In this document: piece by piece, positions 26,923-34,310 of the stretch | Layout: each line of letters opens with the position of its first letter | How positions within the stretch are numbered: position 1 is the first letter of the stretch | DNA from: JASLZO01 sp965247995 | GTDB taxonomy: Bacteria > Chloroflexota > Dehalococcoidia > UBA6926 | NCBI GenBank assembly: GCA_965247995.1 | Contig: OZ252041.1 | Coordinates: 1,674,001 to 1,738,000 of the forward strand | Reading direction: 5' to 3' | DNA length: 64,000 bases | Position numbers and translations under genes: made by a program | Notes under the pieces: generated by a model | What the model was told of the DNA's origin: nothing | Databases searched by the model: none | The model's input: only the letters and a program-made list of their open reading frames with translations

Positions 26923-26949
26923 GACCCCGATGGGCCGTCACTCGGGGTC
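26923..26949. terminator. Hairpin between tRNA-Asn and the island
   Basis: GACCCCGA (26923-26930) and TCGGGGTC (26942-26949) are perfect complements with an 11-base loop. It sits 45 bases beyond the 3' end of tRNA-Asn on the minus strand, a fitting place to end that transcript. The T-run that normally follows is missing, so the terminator call is tentative. Confidence 0.4.
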
Positions 26950-26993
26950 CTGTTAACCAGTGGGGCCGCAGTTAGTAGATGGTAACTTGGTGT

Positions 26994-27069
26994 TGGCTCC
27001 GCGGGTAGGACTCGAACCTACGACCAATCGGTTAACAGCCGACCGCTCTACCGACTGAGCTACCGCGGA
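26994..27069 (-). tRNA. tRNA-Asn (GTT)
   Basis: On the minus strand, acceptor TCCGCGG pairs with CCGCGGA, then G and an encoded CCA (26994-26996). The anticodon arm GTCGG-CTGTTAA-CCGAT contains GTT. The T-arm is GTAGG-TTCGAGT-CCTAC. The restriction island lies immediately past its 3' end, a common integration position for genomic islands. Confidence 0.95.
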
Positions 27070-27181
27070 ACGGGGTACACACGCGGCGGGAACGAGGCTG
27101 CGTCGATCCGAAACGCCGCGCTTCAGTATATCGACACACCCTCTGGCTGGCCGGCCACCGCAGCGCTTTGTGCGGACTCTG

Positions 27182-27802
27182 CTACACGTTGACCGCGCCG
27201 CCGCTGTTCTGCTGCCGCCACTGGTTCACCCGGACGTTCTGCGCCGCGAGCAACGCCGTTTGCTCCACGCGGGCTGCCCGCGTCCCTGGCCTCTTGGCAG
27301 CCGAAATCCATTCCAAGATCGCCCGCCGGGCTCCACGGGGGAAGGTCTCCCAGTTACGCCGTGACTCTGCGTGAGCGCGGAACTGTTTCTCGAGGTCTTC
27401 GGGAATGACGAGTTCCTCAACGGCGTCCAGCGCCTCCCACGCGCCGTTCTGCCTGGCGAGTTCGACGACCTCTCGTCCCCGCTCGGCCACGAGACCAGCG
27501 GCCTCCAGGCGTTTGATCCGACGCTTGTTATGCCGCGACCAATTGCTCTTGGGGTTGCGTGGGGTGCAGAGGAGCATGGAACGCGTGTCGTCGAGTCCGC
27601 GGGTCAGGCTGTCGACCCAGCCGAAACACAGGAGCTCCTCTACGGCGTCGTTGTAGTCGATGCGTGGTAGGCCAGTGCTCTTCTTGGCAGTGACCAGCCA
27701 TACACCGTCCGAGGTCATGTGATGCTCTTTGAGCCACGAGCGCCAGACGGCGCGGCTGGTGGCCTCGAAGCGCGAGAGCTCGGCGAGTTTCGAGCGGGCC
27801 AT
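27182..27802 (-). CDS. YdeI/OmpD-associated family protein
   Basis: A 206-aa member of the YdeI family. The N-terminal domain shows SRAVWRSWLKEHH, SDGVWLVTAKKSTG, YNDAVEELLCFGWVDS and a Pro/Arg-rich CTPRNPKSNWSRHNKRR block. A helical C-terminal OmdA domain follows (ESRRNWETFPRGARRAILEWISAAKR). Members are linked to stress and antimicrobial-peptide or bacteriocin tolerance, but the biochemical role is unknown. I start at ATG 27802 (GGCGGA upstream), since the upstream extension is atypical. It is divergent from the thiolase-like gene. Confidence 0.88.
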   Translation of the reverse strand: MARSKLAELSRFEATSRAVWRSWLKEHHMTSDGVWLVTAKKSTGLPRIDYNDAVEELLCFGWVDSLTRGLDDTRSMLLCTPRNPKSNWSRHNKRRIKRLEAAGLVAERGREVVELARQNGAWEALDAVEELVIPEDLEKQFRAHAESRRNWETFPRGARRAILEWISAAKRPGTRAARVEQTALLAAQNVRVNQWRQQNSGGAVNV

Positions 27803-27928
27803 GATGTCTTTCCGCCGTTGGTCGGCGAAGAGCAATCGTTGCACGGGGGCTGGACCAGGATTATAGGGACGGGGTGCTAGCATTGGGTGCGTACGAGACA
27901 AGCACCACGCAGCGGGAGGGTAGGAGCA

Positions 27929-29032
27929 ATGAGCCTTCGAGGCAGTGCGGCAATCATTGGGATCGCTGAGCTACCCACACGACGGACAAATCCGGGCCGT
28001 TCGTCGCTCGGGTTGATCGCTGACGTGACCCGTGAAGTGATCAAGGATGCCCATATACGCAAAGACGACATCGACGGCATCGTCACGGAGGGCGATTCGA
28101 CCTACCCGGCGATGGCGGTCGAGTATCTGGGACTCCAGAACATCCGGTTCGGGTCCGGCACCAGCATGATGGGAGCGAGCGGGGCCACCGCAATCACCCA
28201 CGCAGCATCTGCGGTAACGAACGGGCTCGCGAACTACGTCCTCGTCGTCATCGGTTTCTCTCGCAACCCGGCCATCATCCCTCCCGAGGAGGGTGGTGCT
28301 GGGATGGGAGGTGAACTCGAGCAACCATACGGGCCGGCGGCAGGGGCAAATACCGGCTACGCCATGATGTACGTCCGCCACATGGCTGAGTTTGGTACGA
28401 AACCCGAGCAAATGGCCCAACTCGCCGCCAACCAACGCTTCAACGCGCAGGAGAACCCGAACTCCGCCTTCCAGGGTCAACCCATAACCGTTGAGGACGT
28501 CATGAACTCGCGGTACGTGAACTATCCCATCCATTTGCTGGAGTGCGTTATGCCCTGTGGCGGGGCAGCCGCTGCCATCGTGACGACCGCTGAGAGAGCC
28601 AGGGCGTCCTTCCACAAGCCTGTCTACCTCCTCGGCGCTGGCGTCGGCGTCAAGTCCGAGGCGGAGTGGCAGATGGACACCCTGACCACGACACCGGTGG
28701 CACGGTCCGCACCCACCGCGTTCGCGATGTCCGGCTATACCCCTCGTGACATCCAGTTCGCCGAGTTCTATGACTGTTACACGATCTTGGAATCGCTGTG
28801 CCTTGAGGATTCAGGACTAGTCCCCAAGGGCGAGATAGGCCCGTTCTTCGAGTCGACGGACACAACGTACAAGGGCTCGTTCCCCATCAACACGGACGGG
28901 GGCCAACTCTCCGCTGGACAACCCAACCTCGCTGGTGGTTTCCGCCACGTCATCGAGGGCGCGCGCCAGATCATGGGAAGGGCAGGGGCCCGACAGGTCG
29001 CGCGCAATGACCTTTGTCTGGTGAACGGTTGA
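27929..29032 (+). CDS. Thiolase-superfamily protein (SCP-x/Ltp2-like)
   Basis: A thiolase-fold protein of 367 aa of the SCP-x-like, cofactor-free type: AAIIGIAELPTRR at the N-terminus and SGTSMMGASGATAITHAA where active thiolases usually carry a nucleophilic Cys. FAEFYDCYTILESL lies late in the second half. The nucleophile position appears to hold no Cys, as in Ltp2-type side-chain aldolases that cleave beta-hydroxyacyl-CoA in sterol degradation. AGGAG before ATG 27929 sets the start. It is followed by a DUF35 gene, the usual obligate partner of Ltp2. The pair may form an aldolase or thiolase complex acting on acyl-CoA. Confidence 0.83.
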   Translation: MSLRGSAAIIGIAELPTRRTNPGRSSLGLIADVTREVIKDAHIRKDDIDGIVTEGDSTYPAMAVEYLGLQNIRFGSGTSMMGASGATAITHAASAVTNGLANYVLVVIGFSRNPAIIPPEEGGAGMGGELEQPYGPAAGANTGYAMMYVRHMAEFGTKPEQMAQLAANQRFNAQENPNSAFQGQPITVEDVMNSRYVNYPIHLLECVMPCGGAAAAIVTTAERARASFHKPVYLLGAGVGVKSEAEWQMDTLTTTPVARSAPTAFAMSGYTPRDIQFAEFYDCYTILESLCLEDSGLVPKGEIGPFFESTDTTYKGSFPINTDGGQLSAGQPNLAGGFRHVIEGARQIMGRAGARQVARNDLCLVNG

Positions 29033-29121
29033 GGCGGCTACGCGAGTACGATGTGCACGCTGGTCCTCGGGTCCGAGGACACTCTCTAAGGCCGCGATTC
29101 TGGGTGCGAAGGAGCGATCAC

Positions 29122-29592
29122 GTGACGAGTGAATATGCGAAGCCCGTCCCCACGCCCGGCATAAACCCGGAGGTGTCGCAGCCGTTCTGGGACGCTGCCA
29201 AACGCCATGAGCTATTGATCCCGCACTGCACCGGCTGCAACCGCTATTTCTTCTACCCACGAGAGGCTTGTCCGAGCTGCCTATCACCGGATTGGGTCTG
29301 GTCCCGCGTCAGCGGCAGGGCACGGCTCTATAGCTGGACGACCGTGTTCCAGCCCGGGGACATGCGCTTCGCGGAAGAAGCGCCGTATGTCTACGCGATG
29401 GTCCAACTGGACGAGGGACCGCGCATGATCGGGAACGTCATCGATGTGGATGCCGAGGACTTCTTGTCGCCCGATAACGTGAATATTCGGCTGGAGGCGG
29501 TGTTCGAGGATGTCACGCCCGAGTGGACGCTCGTGAAGTGGCGGCCGATCGAGGACGAGGCAACGACCGGGCGTCCCGGCCAGGAATCGTAG
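29122..29592 (+). CDS. Zn-ribbon OB-fold (DUF35) acyl-CoA-associated protein
   Basis: A 156-aa DUF35 protein. An N-terminal helix (PEVSQPFWDAAKRHEL) is followed by a rubredoxin-like zinc ribbon HCTGCNRYFFYPREACPSC, then an OB-fold (GRARLYSWTTVFQPG and EEAPYVYAMVQLDEGPRMIGNV). These proteins bind acyl-CoA and act with thiolase-like partners or ketosynthases. The GTG at 29122 has AAGGAG upstream. It follows the thiolase-like gene by 89 bases and is likely its partner. Confidence 0.9.
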   Translation: MTSEYAKPVPTPGINPEVSQPFWDAAKRHELLIPHCTGCNRYFFYPREACPSCLSPDWVWSRVSGRARLYSWTTVFQPGDMRFAEEAPYVYAMVQLDEGPRMIGNVIDVDAEDFLSPDNVNIRLEAVFEDVTPEWTLVKWRPIEDEATTGRPGQES

Positions 29593-29628
29593 CGTTTCAC
29601 CGCTCCTCGTTGGTGCTCTGAACTCGCG

Positions 29629-30453
29629 ATGCCTGAGGCGCCAGAACTCACAGTCGTCCGCGAGGTGCTTGAACGGCGTGTGGTCGGCCAGTCGATCCAG
29701 TCAGCTCGCATCGTTCGGCCGACTACCCTCCGCGACCTGGTCGGCGACTTCGAGACGGGAGCTTGTGGACGGTCGCTAGACTCCGTCGCGCGGTACGGCA
29801 AGACCCTCACGCTGGCGCTCTCTGACGATCGGTTCCTGGTCGTGATCCCGATGCTCACGGGCAGACTCTGGCTCGCGAAACCCAAGGATAGGATCCGAAA
29901 AGACACCTCCGTAATCCTCACGATGTCGGGCGGAGAGGAGCTGCGGTACACCGACGACCGGAAGATGGGGATGGTCTACTACGCCGCCAGCGAGCAGCTT
30001 GCCGACATCCCCCGTTTGGAAGAGACGGGTCCCGACGTATTCGATTCACCGCAGGACCTGCCCGTGTTCCGGGACCGGCTGAGGCGGTTCAATGCGGAGG
30101 TCAAGGGAATCCTTACCCGTGGAAGCCTCGTAGCTGGAATCGGAAACGCATATGCCGACGAGGTCCTCTTCGAAGCTCAGATCTCTCCGTTCCGCAAGCG
30201 AGGAGACCTATCGGACGACGAGGTGGAACGCCTGCACTCCGCTATGCATGCTGTTCCTGCAGCCGCGGTCGATGAGCTCCGGCGCCGCATCGGAGAAGAC
30301 ATCCATCTCAAGCCACGTGACTTCTTGAAGGTGCACAACAAGAAAGACCACGCTTGTCCTCGATGCGGAGGGCGCATCAGCCAGATCACCGCGCGGCGGC
30401 GGATCACCAGTTACTGCCTTCGGTGCCAACCTGGGCTCTCGATCAAAAACTGA
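29629..30453 (+). CDS. Fpg/Nei family DNA glycosylase/AP lyase (MutM-like)
   Basis: A 274-aa base-excision repair glycosylase that removes oxidised purines or pyrimidines and nicks the strand. The catalytic N-terminus is MPEAPELTVV: Pro2 becomes the amine nucleophile, with Glu3 and Glu6 present. RYGKTL carries the DNA-binding Lys, RFNAEVKGILTRGSLVAGIGNAYADEVLF forms the helix-two-turn-helix, and the C-terminal zinc finger is CPRCGGRI ... SYCLRCQP. The MPEAPE start instead of MPELPE suggests a variant within the family, so MutM versus Nei cannot be decided by eye. Acts on chromosomal DNA. Confidence 0.9.
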   Translation: MPEAPELTVVREVLERRVVGQSIQSARIVRPTTLRDLVGDFETGACGRSLDSVARYGKTLTLALSDDRFLVVIPMLTGRLWLAKPKDRIRKDTSVILTMSGGEELRYTDDRKMGMVYYAASEQLADIPRLEETGPDVFDSPQDLPVFRDRLRRFNAEVKGILTRGSLVAGIGNAYADEVLFEAQISPFRKRGDLSDDEVERLHSAMHAVPAAAVDELRRRIGEDIHLKPRDFLKVHNKKDHACPRCGGRISQITARRRITSYCLRCQPGLSIKN

Positions 30454-30498
30454 ATGCGTTGTTTGACCTCGTCTCGGGCGGTCACTACCGTGACCAAC

Positions 30499-31521
30499 AT
30501 GGAGCGAGCGCAGAACACCATGGCTGAAACACCCTCAATTGCAGACGCTGCTGACATCGAACGCATTGAGCGGGACGCGGTCGAGTTCGCACGCGGAGCC
30601 GGCGCCCTTCTCCTTGACCACTTCCGCCGGCCGCTCGAAGTCGAATACAAGTCCGCCAACCGCCGTGACCCCGTCACCGAGGCCGACCGGCGCGCCGAGG
30701 CGTTCCTTCGGGACGCGATATCCGCCGCCTACCCCGACCACGGGATCGTTGGGGAGGAGGACGAGAACACCAAGCACCAGACCCCTGAGTTCGCTTGGGT
30801 GCTCGATCCGCTGGACGGCACGACGAACTTCCTCAATGGATTGCCGATATTCGCGTCTTCGATCGGCGTCCTACGGCGCGGAGTCCCGGTCGTCGCGGCC
30901 TTGTTCATTCCTGGGGTGGAGGGTGCGGGTGGCAGCGTCTATCACGCGCGGCTTGGTGGTGGCGCCTTCCAGGACGACCGGGCCTTGTCAGTCACAGAAA
31001 ACACCCAGCCAGAGCGCGGCCGTCTAACTGGGCTGCCCTCGTTCTACTGGCGTATGTACGGGTTCCGAGATGGACTCCGGCAGCGGTTGGGCGAGATCAG
31101 GTCTCTTGGCAGCATCGCCTTCGAAATGGCGATGACGGCGCGGGGATCCTTCCAGATGGCGATGATCAATGCACCACGGATCTGGGACGTTGCCGGTGGC
31201 GCCCTGCTGGTTGTCGAAGCCGGAGGGAGCGTGCTCACGCGTGAGACACGATCGGGGCCATGGCATCCATTGGATGGATTTCGTACCGACGCCCCGACGC
31301 TCGATAACCTCCGGGACTGGCGTGGCCCTGTTGTTGTCGGCAACTCGGAGCTCGCGGCTCACGTGGGCGCTCGAGTCCGTCAGCGCAGCCTTGTCTGGTG
31401 GCGGTTCAGACGGTGGGCCCGCCGCCGCTTAAGGCTTGAAAGCGACGCTGTTGGCGCACCGCCTTCGAACGCGACTGGGCCGCAGGGTTCCAGTGAGTCC
31501 TCCGGTGCACCACCGCGTTAG
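30499..31521 (+). CDS. Inositol monophosphatase family protein
   Basis: A member of the IMPase/CysQ/FBPase superfamily, which uses Mg2+ to remove phosphate from inositol phosphates, 3'-phosphoadenosine phosphates or sugars. Metal-site motifs are VTEADRRAE, GIVGEEDEN (Glu pair) and WVLDPLDGTTNFLNGLP, with the late WDVAGGALLVVEAGG. The C-terminal 45 residues are an Arg-rich, disordered-looking extension. Starts at 30499 or 30520 are both possible; I use 30499. It ends overlapping by four bases, tail to tail, with the SCO1664-type gene, which recalls the clustering of IMPase (CysQ-like) genes with the same family in Actinobacteria. Confidence 0.88.
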   Translation: MERAQNTMAETPSIADAADIERIERDAVEFARGAGALLLDHFRRPLEVEYKSANRRDPVTEADRRAEAFLRDAISAAYPDHGIVGEEDENTKHQTPEFAWVLDPLDGTTNFLNGLPIFASSIGVLRRGVPVVAALFIPGVEGAGGSVYHARLGGGAFQDDRALSVTENTQPERGRLTGLPSFYWRMYGFRDGLRQRLGEIRSLGSIAFEMAMTARGSFQMAMINAPRIWDVAGGALLVVEAGGSVLTRETRSGPWHPLDGFRTDAPTLDNLRDWRGPVVVGNSELAAHVGARVRQRSLVWWRFRRWARRRLRLESDAVGAPPSNATGPQGSSESSGAPPR

Positions 31522-32240
31522 ACCGGAGGCCATGGGACGCTCCGGTGAAGGCCCGGCCAGGGGTAGACCGGATCCTCAAGTAACGCGTGTAGACGGTCCC
31601 TGAGAGACGCAACCTCTCCGTCGTTCAGGACTTCGCAAAGACGACGCTCGAGGTCTGCTCCGCGCTCCAGCGCGGGCACCATCGCTCGGAATCGATCAAC
31701 GATTCCCGCCGCAATCGGGCTCCCTTGAAACTCCCAGATGACAGTCCGGAGCTTGAAGTCGCTGTGGAACGTCAGGCCATGGTCAATAAACCAGAGCCTT
31801 CGGTCCGGGTCTTCGAGCACATGGCCGCCCTTCCGGTCCGCATTGTTGACCAGGACGTCGAACGCCGCCACCGATGCAAACTCACTCAGACGGTGGTCCC
31901 GCAGGGAGAAGAACGTCACCCGCGGATCGTGCTCGACGAACAGCTGCATTGCACCGATCCCGTGAGGCCCATCACGGATCACCGTGGGTGGGATGAAACC
32001 CCATCCCGTGTCGCGGCTGAGCACATAGGCTGCGTATTCGCGCTGAAACAGCGTGCCGCCCGGGAAATCCCATAACGGCGCCTCCCCGTCACGAGGCTTG
32101 TAAATGGCTCGGAAGTCGCCGTGTGGCCCCTCGAGGACCGCCTCGAACACCGCGTTCGAGCCGTGCGGCGTCATCCGGATCCCTTTGACCGCTCCACGCT
32201 CAAGGGCCTCGAGCGTTTCCGCGTTTGCGTGCTCGCTCAC
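31518..32240 (-). CDS. SCO1664 family protein (PI3/PI4-kinase-like fold)
   Basis: A 240-aa protein of the SCO1664 family, whose C-terminal half resembles phosphatidylinositol-kinase-like enzymes. The N-terminal half carries SNAVFEAVLEG, FRAIYKPRDGEAPLWDFPGGTLFQREYAAY (possible ATP-binding lobe). The second half has AAFDVLVNNADRKGGHVLEDPDRRLWFIDHGLTFH, where NNADRKGGH and the Asp of FIDHG are likely catalytic and metal-binding. Physiological substrate is unknown. It lies 28 bases after DUF3090 in one operon. Confidence 0.88.
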   Translation of the reverse strand: MSEHANAETLEALERGAVKGIRMTPHGSNAVFEAVLEGPHGDFRAIYKPRDGEAPLWDFPGGTLFQREYAAYVLSRDTGWGFIPPTVIRDGPHGIGAMQLFVEHDPRVTFFSLRDHRLSEFASVAAFDVLVNNADRKGGHVLEDPDRRLWFIDHGLTFHSDFKLRTVIWEFQGSPIAAGIVDRFRAMVPALERGADLERRLCEVLNDGEVASLRDRLHALLEDPVYPWPGLHRSVPWPPV

Positions 32241-32268
32241 CGCGCGCTCCGTTCGGGAGTTCGCCGGG

Positions 32269-32799
32269 TCAAACTCGCGCGTGTCCGTTCGCCCGAGGAC
32301 AGTTGTGGGTCTCTCCCTCTGTTAACGGTTCGGTACACAGCGGGCATGTGGGCCGACCCGCGGAGTAGACCCGCAGGGCCTCATCGCTGAGCGCCTTCCC
32401 CTGGTCCAGCGTCGCAGAGAATCGGACTCGTGCTACCTCGTCGTCTTCTTCTTCGACGTCGAACGCCTGAAACTCGATGGTTCCGGCCGCTTCGTCGTAC
32501 CCGAGCGACCAGTTTCCGGACTGAAAATCCAATGAAGCCCCGAGGCTCCGCTCAGGATCGAGTGTCCCGGACTCCGAAGGTGCCTTGAGGTTACCGGCGC
32601 GCCCCTCCCGTTCCACGATCTCAAGAAGCCTGGCGACGGAGATGGCGAGGTTGTGCAGTTGTTCCTTCTCCAGCCAGATGATCGCCACCCCGCCGGGACC
32701 ATCCACTACCACGCGGAATCGCCGTTGGCCAGGTTCGCCGAGTGCCTCCGCATTCAGTCGGTCGGTCGCGCCCAGGTCGTATCGGTAGTCGTCAGCCAT
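32269..32799 (-). CDS. DUF3090 family protein
   Basis: A 176-aa conserved protein of unknown function. YDLGATDRLNAEALGEPGQRRFRVVV at the N-terminus and VAIIWLEKEQLHNLA are typical of DUF3090. An acidic patch (AFDVEEEDDEVARVRF) follows, and the C-terminus carries a CPLC ... CP zinc-ribbon-like motif. Members occur next to SCO1664-family genes in Actinobacteria and Chloroflexota, which suggests a joint role. Its ATG at 32799 overlaps the DRTGG gene end by eight bases, indicating translational coupling. Confidence 0.9.
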   Translation of the reverse strand: MADDYRYDLGATDRLNAEALGEPGQRRFRVVVDGPGGVAIIWLEKEQLHNLAISVARLLEIVEREGRAGNLKAPSESGTLDPERSLGASLDFQSGNWSLGYDEAAGTIEFQAFDVEEEDDEVARVRFSATLDQGKALSDEALRVYSAGRPTCPLCTEPLTEGETHNCPRANGHARV

Positions 32800-33712
32800 G
32801 CGTGCCTCGTTGGCGGGTCAACTCAAGGAGCTCCGGCGCAGCGTCATCCAACAGGCCGATCATCCGCTCGACCTTCCGCCGGGTCGGAGCGGTCCGCTGT
32901 GCCAGGAATCCCTTGCTGAGCTCCTGGGCCGTCGCAATGGTCCCAGACTGGACCAGAGCCACGGGGACCTGCAGTTCTTGGACTCGATTCCAAACGTACG
33001 GAATCGGCTGCCCACCGTTCGTGAGGATTAGTGCCTGGCACCCCGTCTCCAGGGCTGGCATCTGGAGATCGGGCCGGTCGAAGCGCGTGATGACGACCTT
33101 CCGATCGGTGCCGCCGTAGTAGTGGATGCCTCCGTCCAGAGCAAGCGCTCCCAGCATCACGTTTTCGGCCGGTTCATCAAGGCCGTCCGGGAACGCGATC
33201 ACTTCCGCTCCCAAGAACTCAACGATGTCTCGAGCGGTGGGTGACAGCAGCACGCGGTCTTGTGGAATGACGCCCAAGACCCGAGCACCAGCGACGGAAA
33301 GAGCCGGGGCGAGTTCGGACTGAACCGCATGCATCCGGAGCTTCGGCACATTGTTGATGACGACTGCAGAGAGTCCGCGTTCGAGTCCCGCGGCGTTCAT
33401 GACGTCGTCGGCATTCATCTCTTCGTAGTACCAGACAATCGATACGACCTGCGCGTCGACGGTTGGCGCACCGTCGATGGGGATCTCGGTGATCACGAGG
33501 TCGGGGTCTGTGACCCGACTAGCGCCACCCGCGGAGGCCACCGATGGCTCGCCGAGCAGTTCGACTGCAAGCGATACATCGTCCGAAGTGGAAGCAGGAT
33601 CGAGCCCGTACAGAACTGACACGCCACGCCGCTTGGCATTCGTCGCCAGCGCAAGGCCAAGCACGGTCCTCCCTACCTTGGGACCAGTCGTGGTGAGTGC
33701 GAGGAGGTCCAT
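32792..33712 (-). CDS. DRTGG/phosphotransacetylase-N-like protein with degenerate P-loop
   Basis: A 306-aa protein with a BioD-type Rossmann-like N-terminal domain, starting LLALTTTGPKVGRTVLGLALATNAKRRGVSV. Here the P-loop Lys is replaced (VGRT instead of VGKT). The middle part (RVLGVIPQDRVLLSPTARDIVEFLGAEVI) precedes a DRTGG-domain-like segment (DRKVVITRFDRPDLQMPALETGCQALILTNG), as in the regulatory N-terminal part of phosphotransacetylases. It may act as a nucleotide sensor. I start at ATG 33712; the frame opens further upstream. First gene of the DRTGG-DUF3090-SCO1664 operon. Confidence 0.82.
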   Translation of the reverse strand: MDLLALTTTGPKVGRTVLGLALATNAKRRGVSVLYGLDPASTSDDVSLAVELLGEPSVASAGGASRVTDPDLVITEIPIDGAPTVDAQVVSIVWYYEEMNADDVMNAAGLERGLSAVVINNVPKLRMHAVQSELAPALSVAGARVLGVIPQDRVLLSPTARDIVEFLGAEVIAFPDGLDEPAENVMLGALALDGGIHYYGGTDRKVVITRFDRPDLQMPALETGCQALILTNGGQPIPYVWNRVQELQVPVALVQSGTIATAQELSKGFLAQRTAPTRRKVERMIGLLDDAAPELLELTRQRGTHG

Positions 33713-33855
33713 TCCGTGTGGAGCTGGCCTAGGAACGCGGACGAACGCTTGGGAACAGCGGTCAGAATACCATCCATCGGTGGCTGGCAAGCCGCTTCAG
33801 CCGCGAGGGCTCCAGCTTGACACCCCTATCTGGCATCCGTAGCATTGCGCCTGCC

Positions 33856-33931
33856 GCCGAGGTAGCTCAGGTGGTAGAGCACGCGACTGAAAATCGCGGT
33901 GTCGGCAGTTCAACTCTGCCCCTCGGCACCA
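33856..33931 (+). tRNA. tRNA-Phe (GAA)
   Basis: Acceptor GCCGAGG pairs with CCTCGGC, then A and an encoded CCA (33929-33931). The anticodon arm is CGCGA-CTGAAAA-TCGCG, with GAA. The T-loop TTCAACT is standard. tRNA-Gly follows 91 bases later on the same strand, so the two may be transcribed together. Confidence 0.95.
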
Positions 33932-34022
33932 ACCAGAGCCACCACACTGTGGATCGTTCGCGGCGCGAGCGTCTTGGTTCGCCAAGACCACCGGAAGGTC
34001 GTTGTTGGGGGCACACAGGCGA

Positions 34023-34097
34023 GCGGAAGTAGCTCAGGGGTAGAGCGCCTCCTTGCCAAGGAGGAGGTCGGGGGTTCAAATCCCCTCTTCCGCTCCA
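34023..34097 (+). tRNA. tRNA-Gly (GCC)
   Basis: Acceptor GCGGAAG pairs with CTTCCGC, then T and an encoded CCA (34095-34097). The anticodon arm CCTCC-TTGCCAA-GGAGG contains GCC. It decodes GGC/GGU. The T-arm GGGGG-TTCAAAT-CCCCT is intact. Confidence 0.95.
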
Positions 34098-34310
34098 GCG
34101 CCATGAAGCTCCCGGCCCGGATCCCGAAGCGAAGGAGAGTGTTGGCCTGACCTGCCGCAACAGCACGTCAGCGTACCCTGACACGGAGTGTGCGCGTCGA
34201 GGCATTGCTACTTGTCCCCATCACCTCCAATCTGTTGGGAACGTGCGTGGGATAATGCCACCGAGTTCGAGGCGTGAAGTGCACTGACCGGTGGGTTTGG
34301 GGGTAGGCGC

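Larger units (their letters stand above)
26532..26993. other. Right end of the accessory island with several inverted repeats, no gene
   Basis: Between the HNH gene and tRNA-Asn I find no convincing coding frame. The region is instead rich in inverted repeats: nested arms at 26702-26859, a small CCGGA-GAA-TCCGG hairpin at 26858-26870, and a hairpin at 26923-26949. Confidence 0.5.

Noticed and set aside
26523..27003. CRISPR array or clustered direct repeats beside the restriction island
   Set aside because: The repeats here are inverted, not evenly spaced direct repeats with unique spacers; no cas gene is present.
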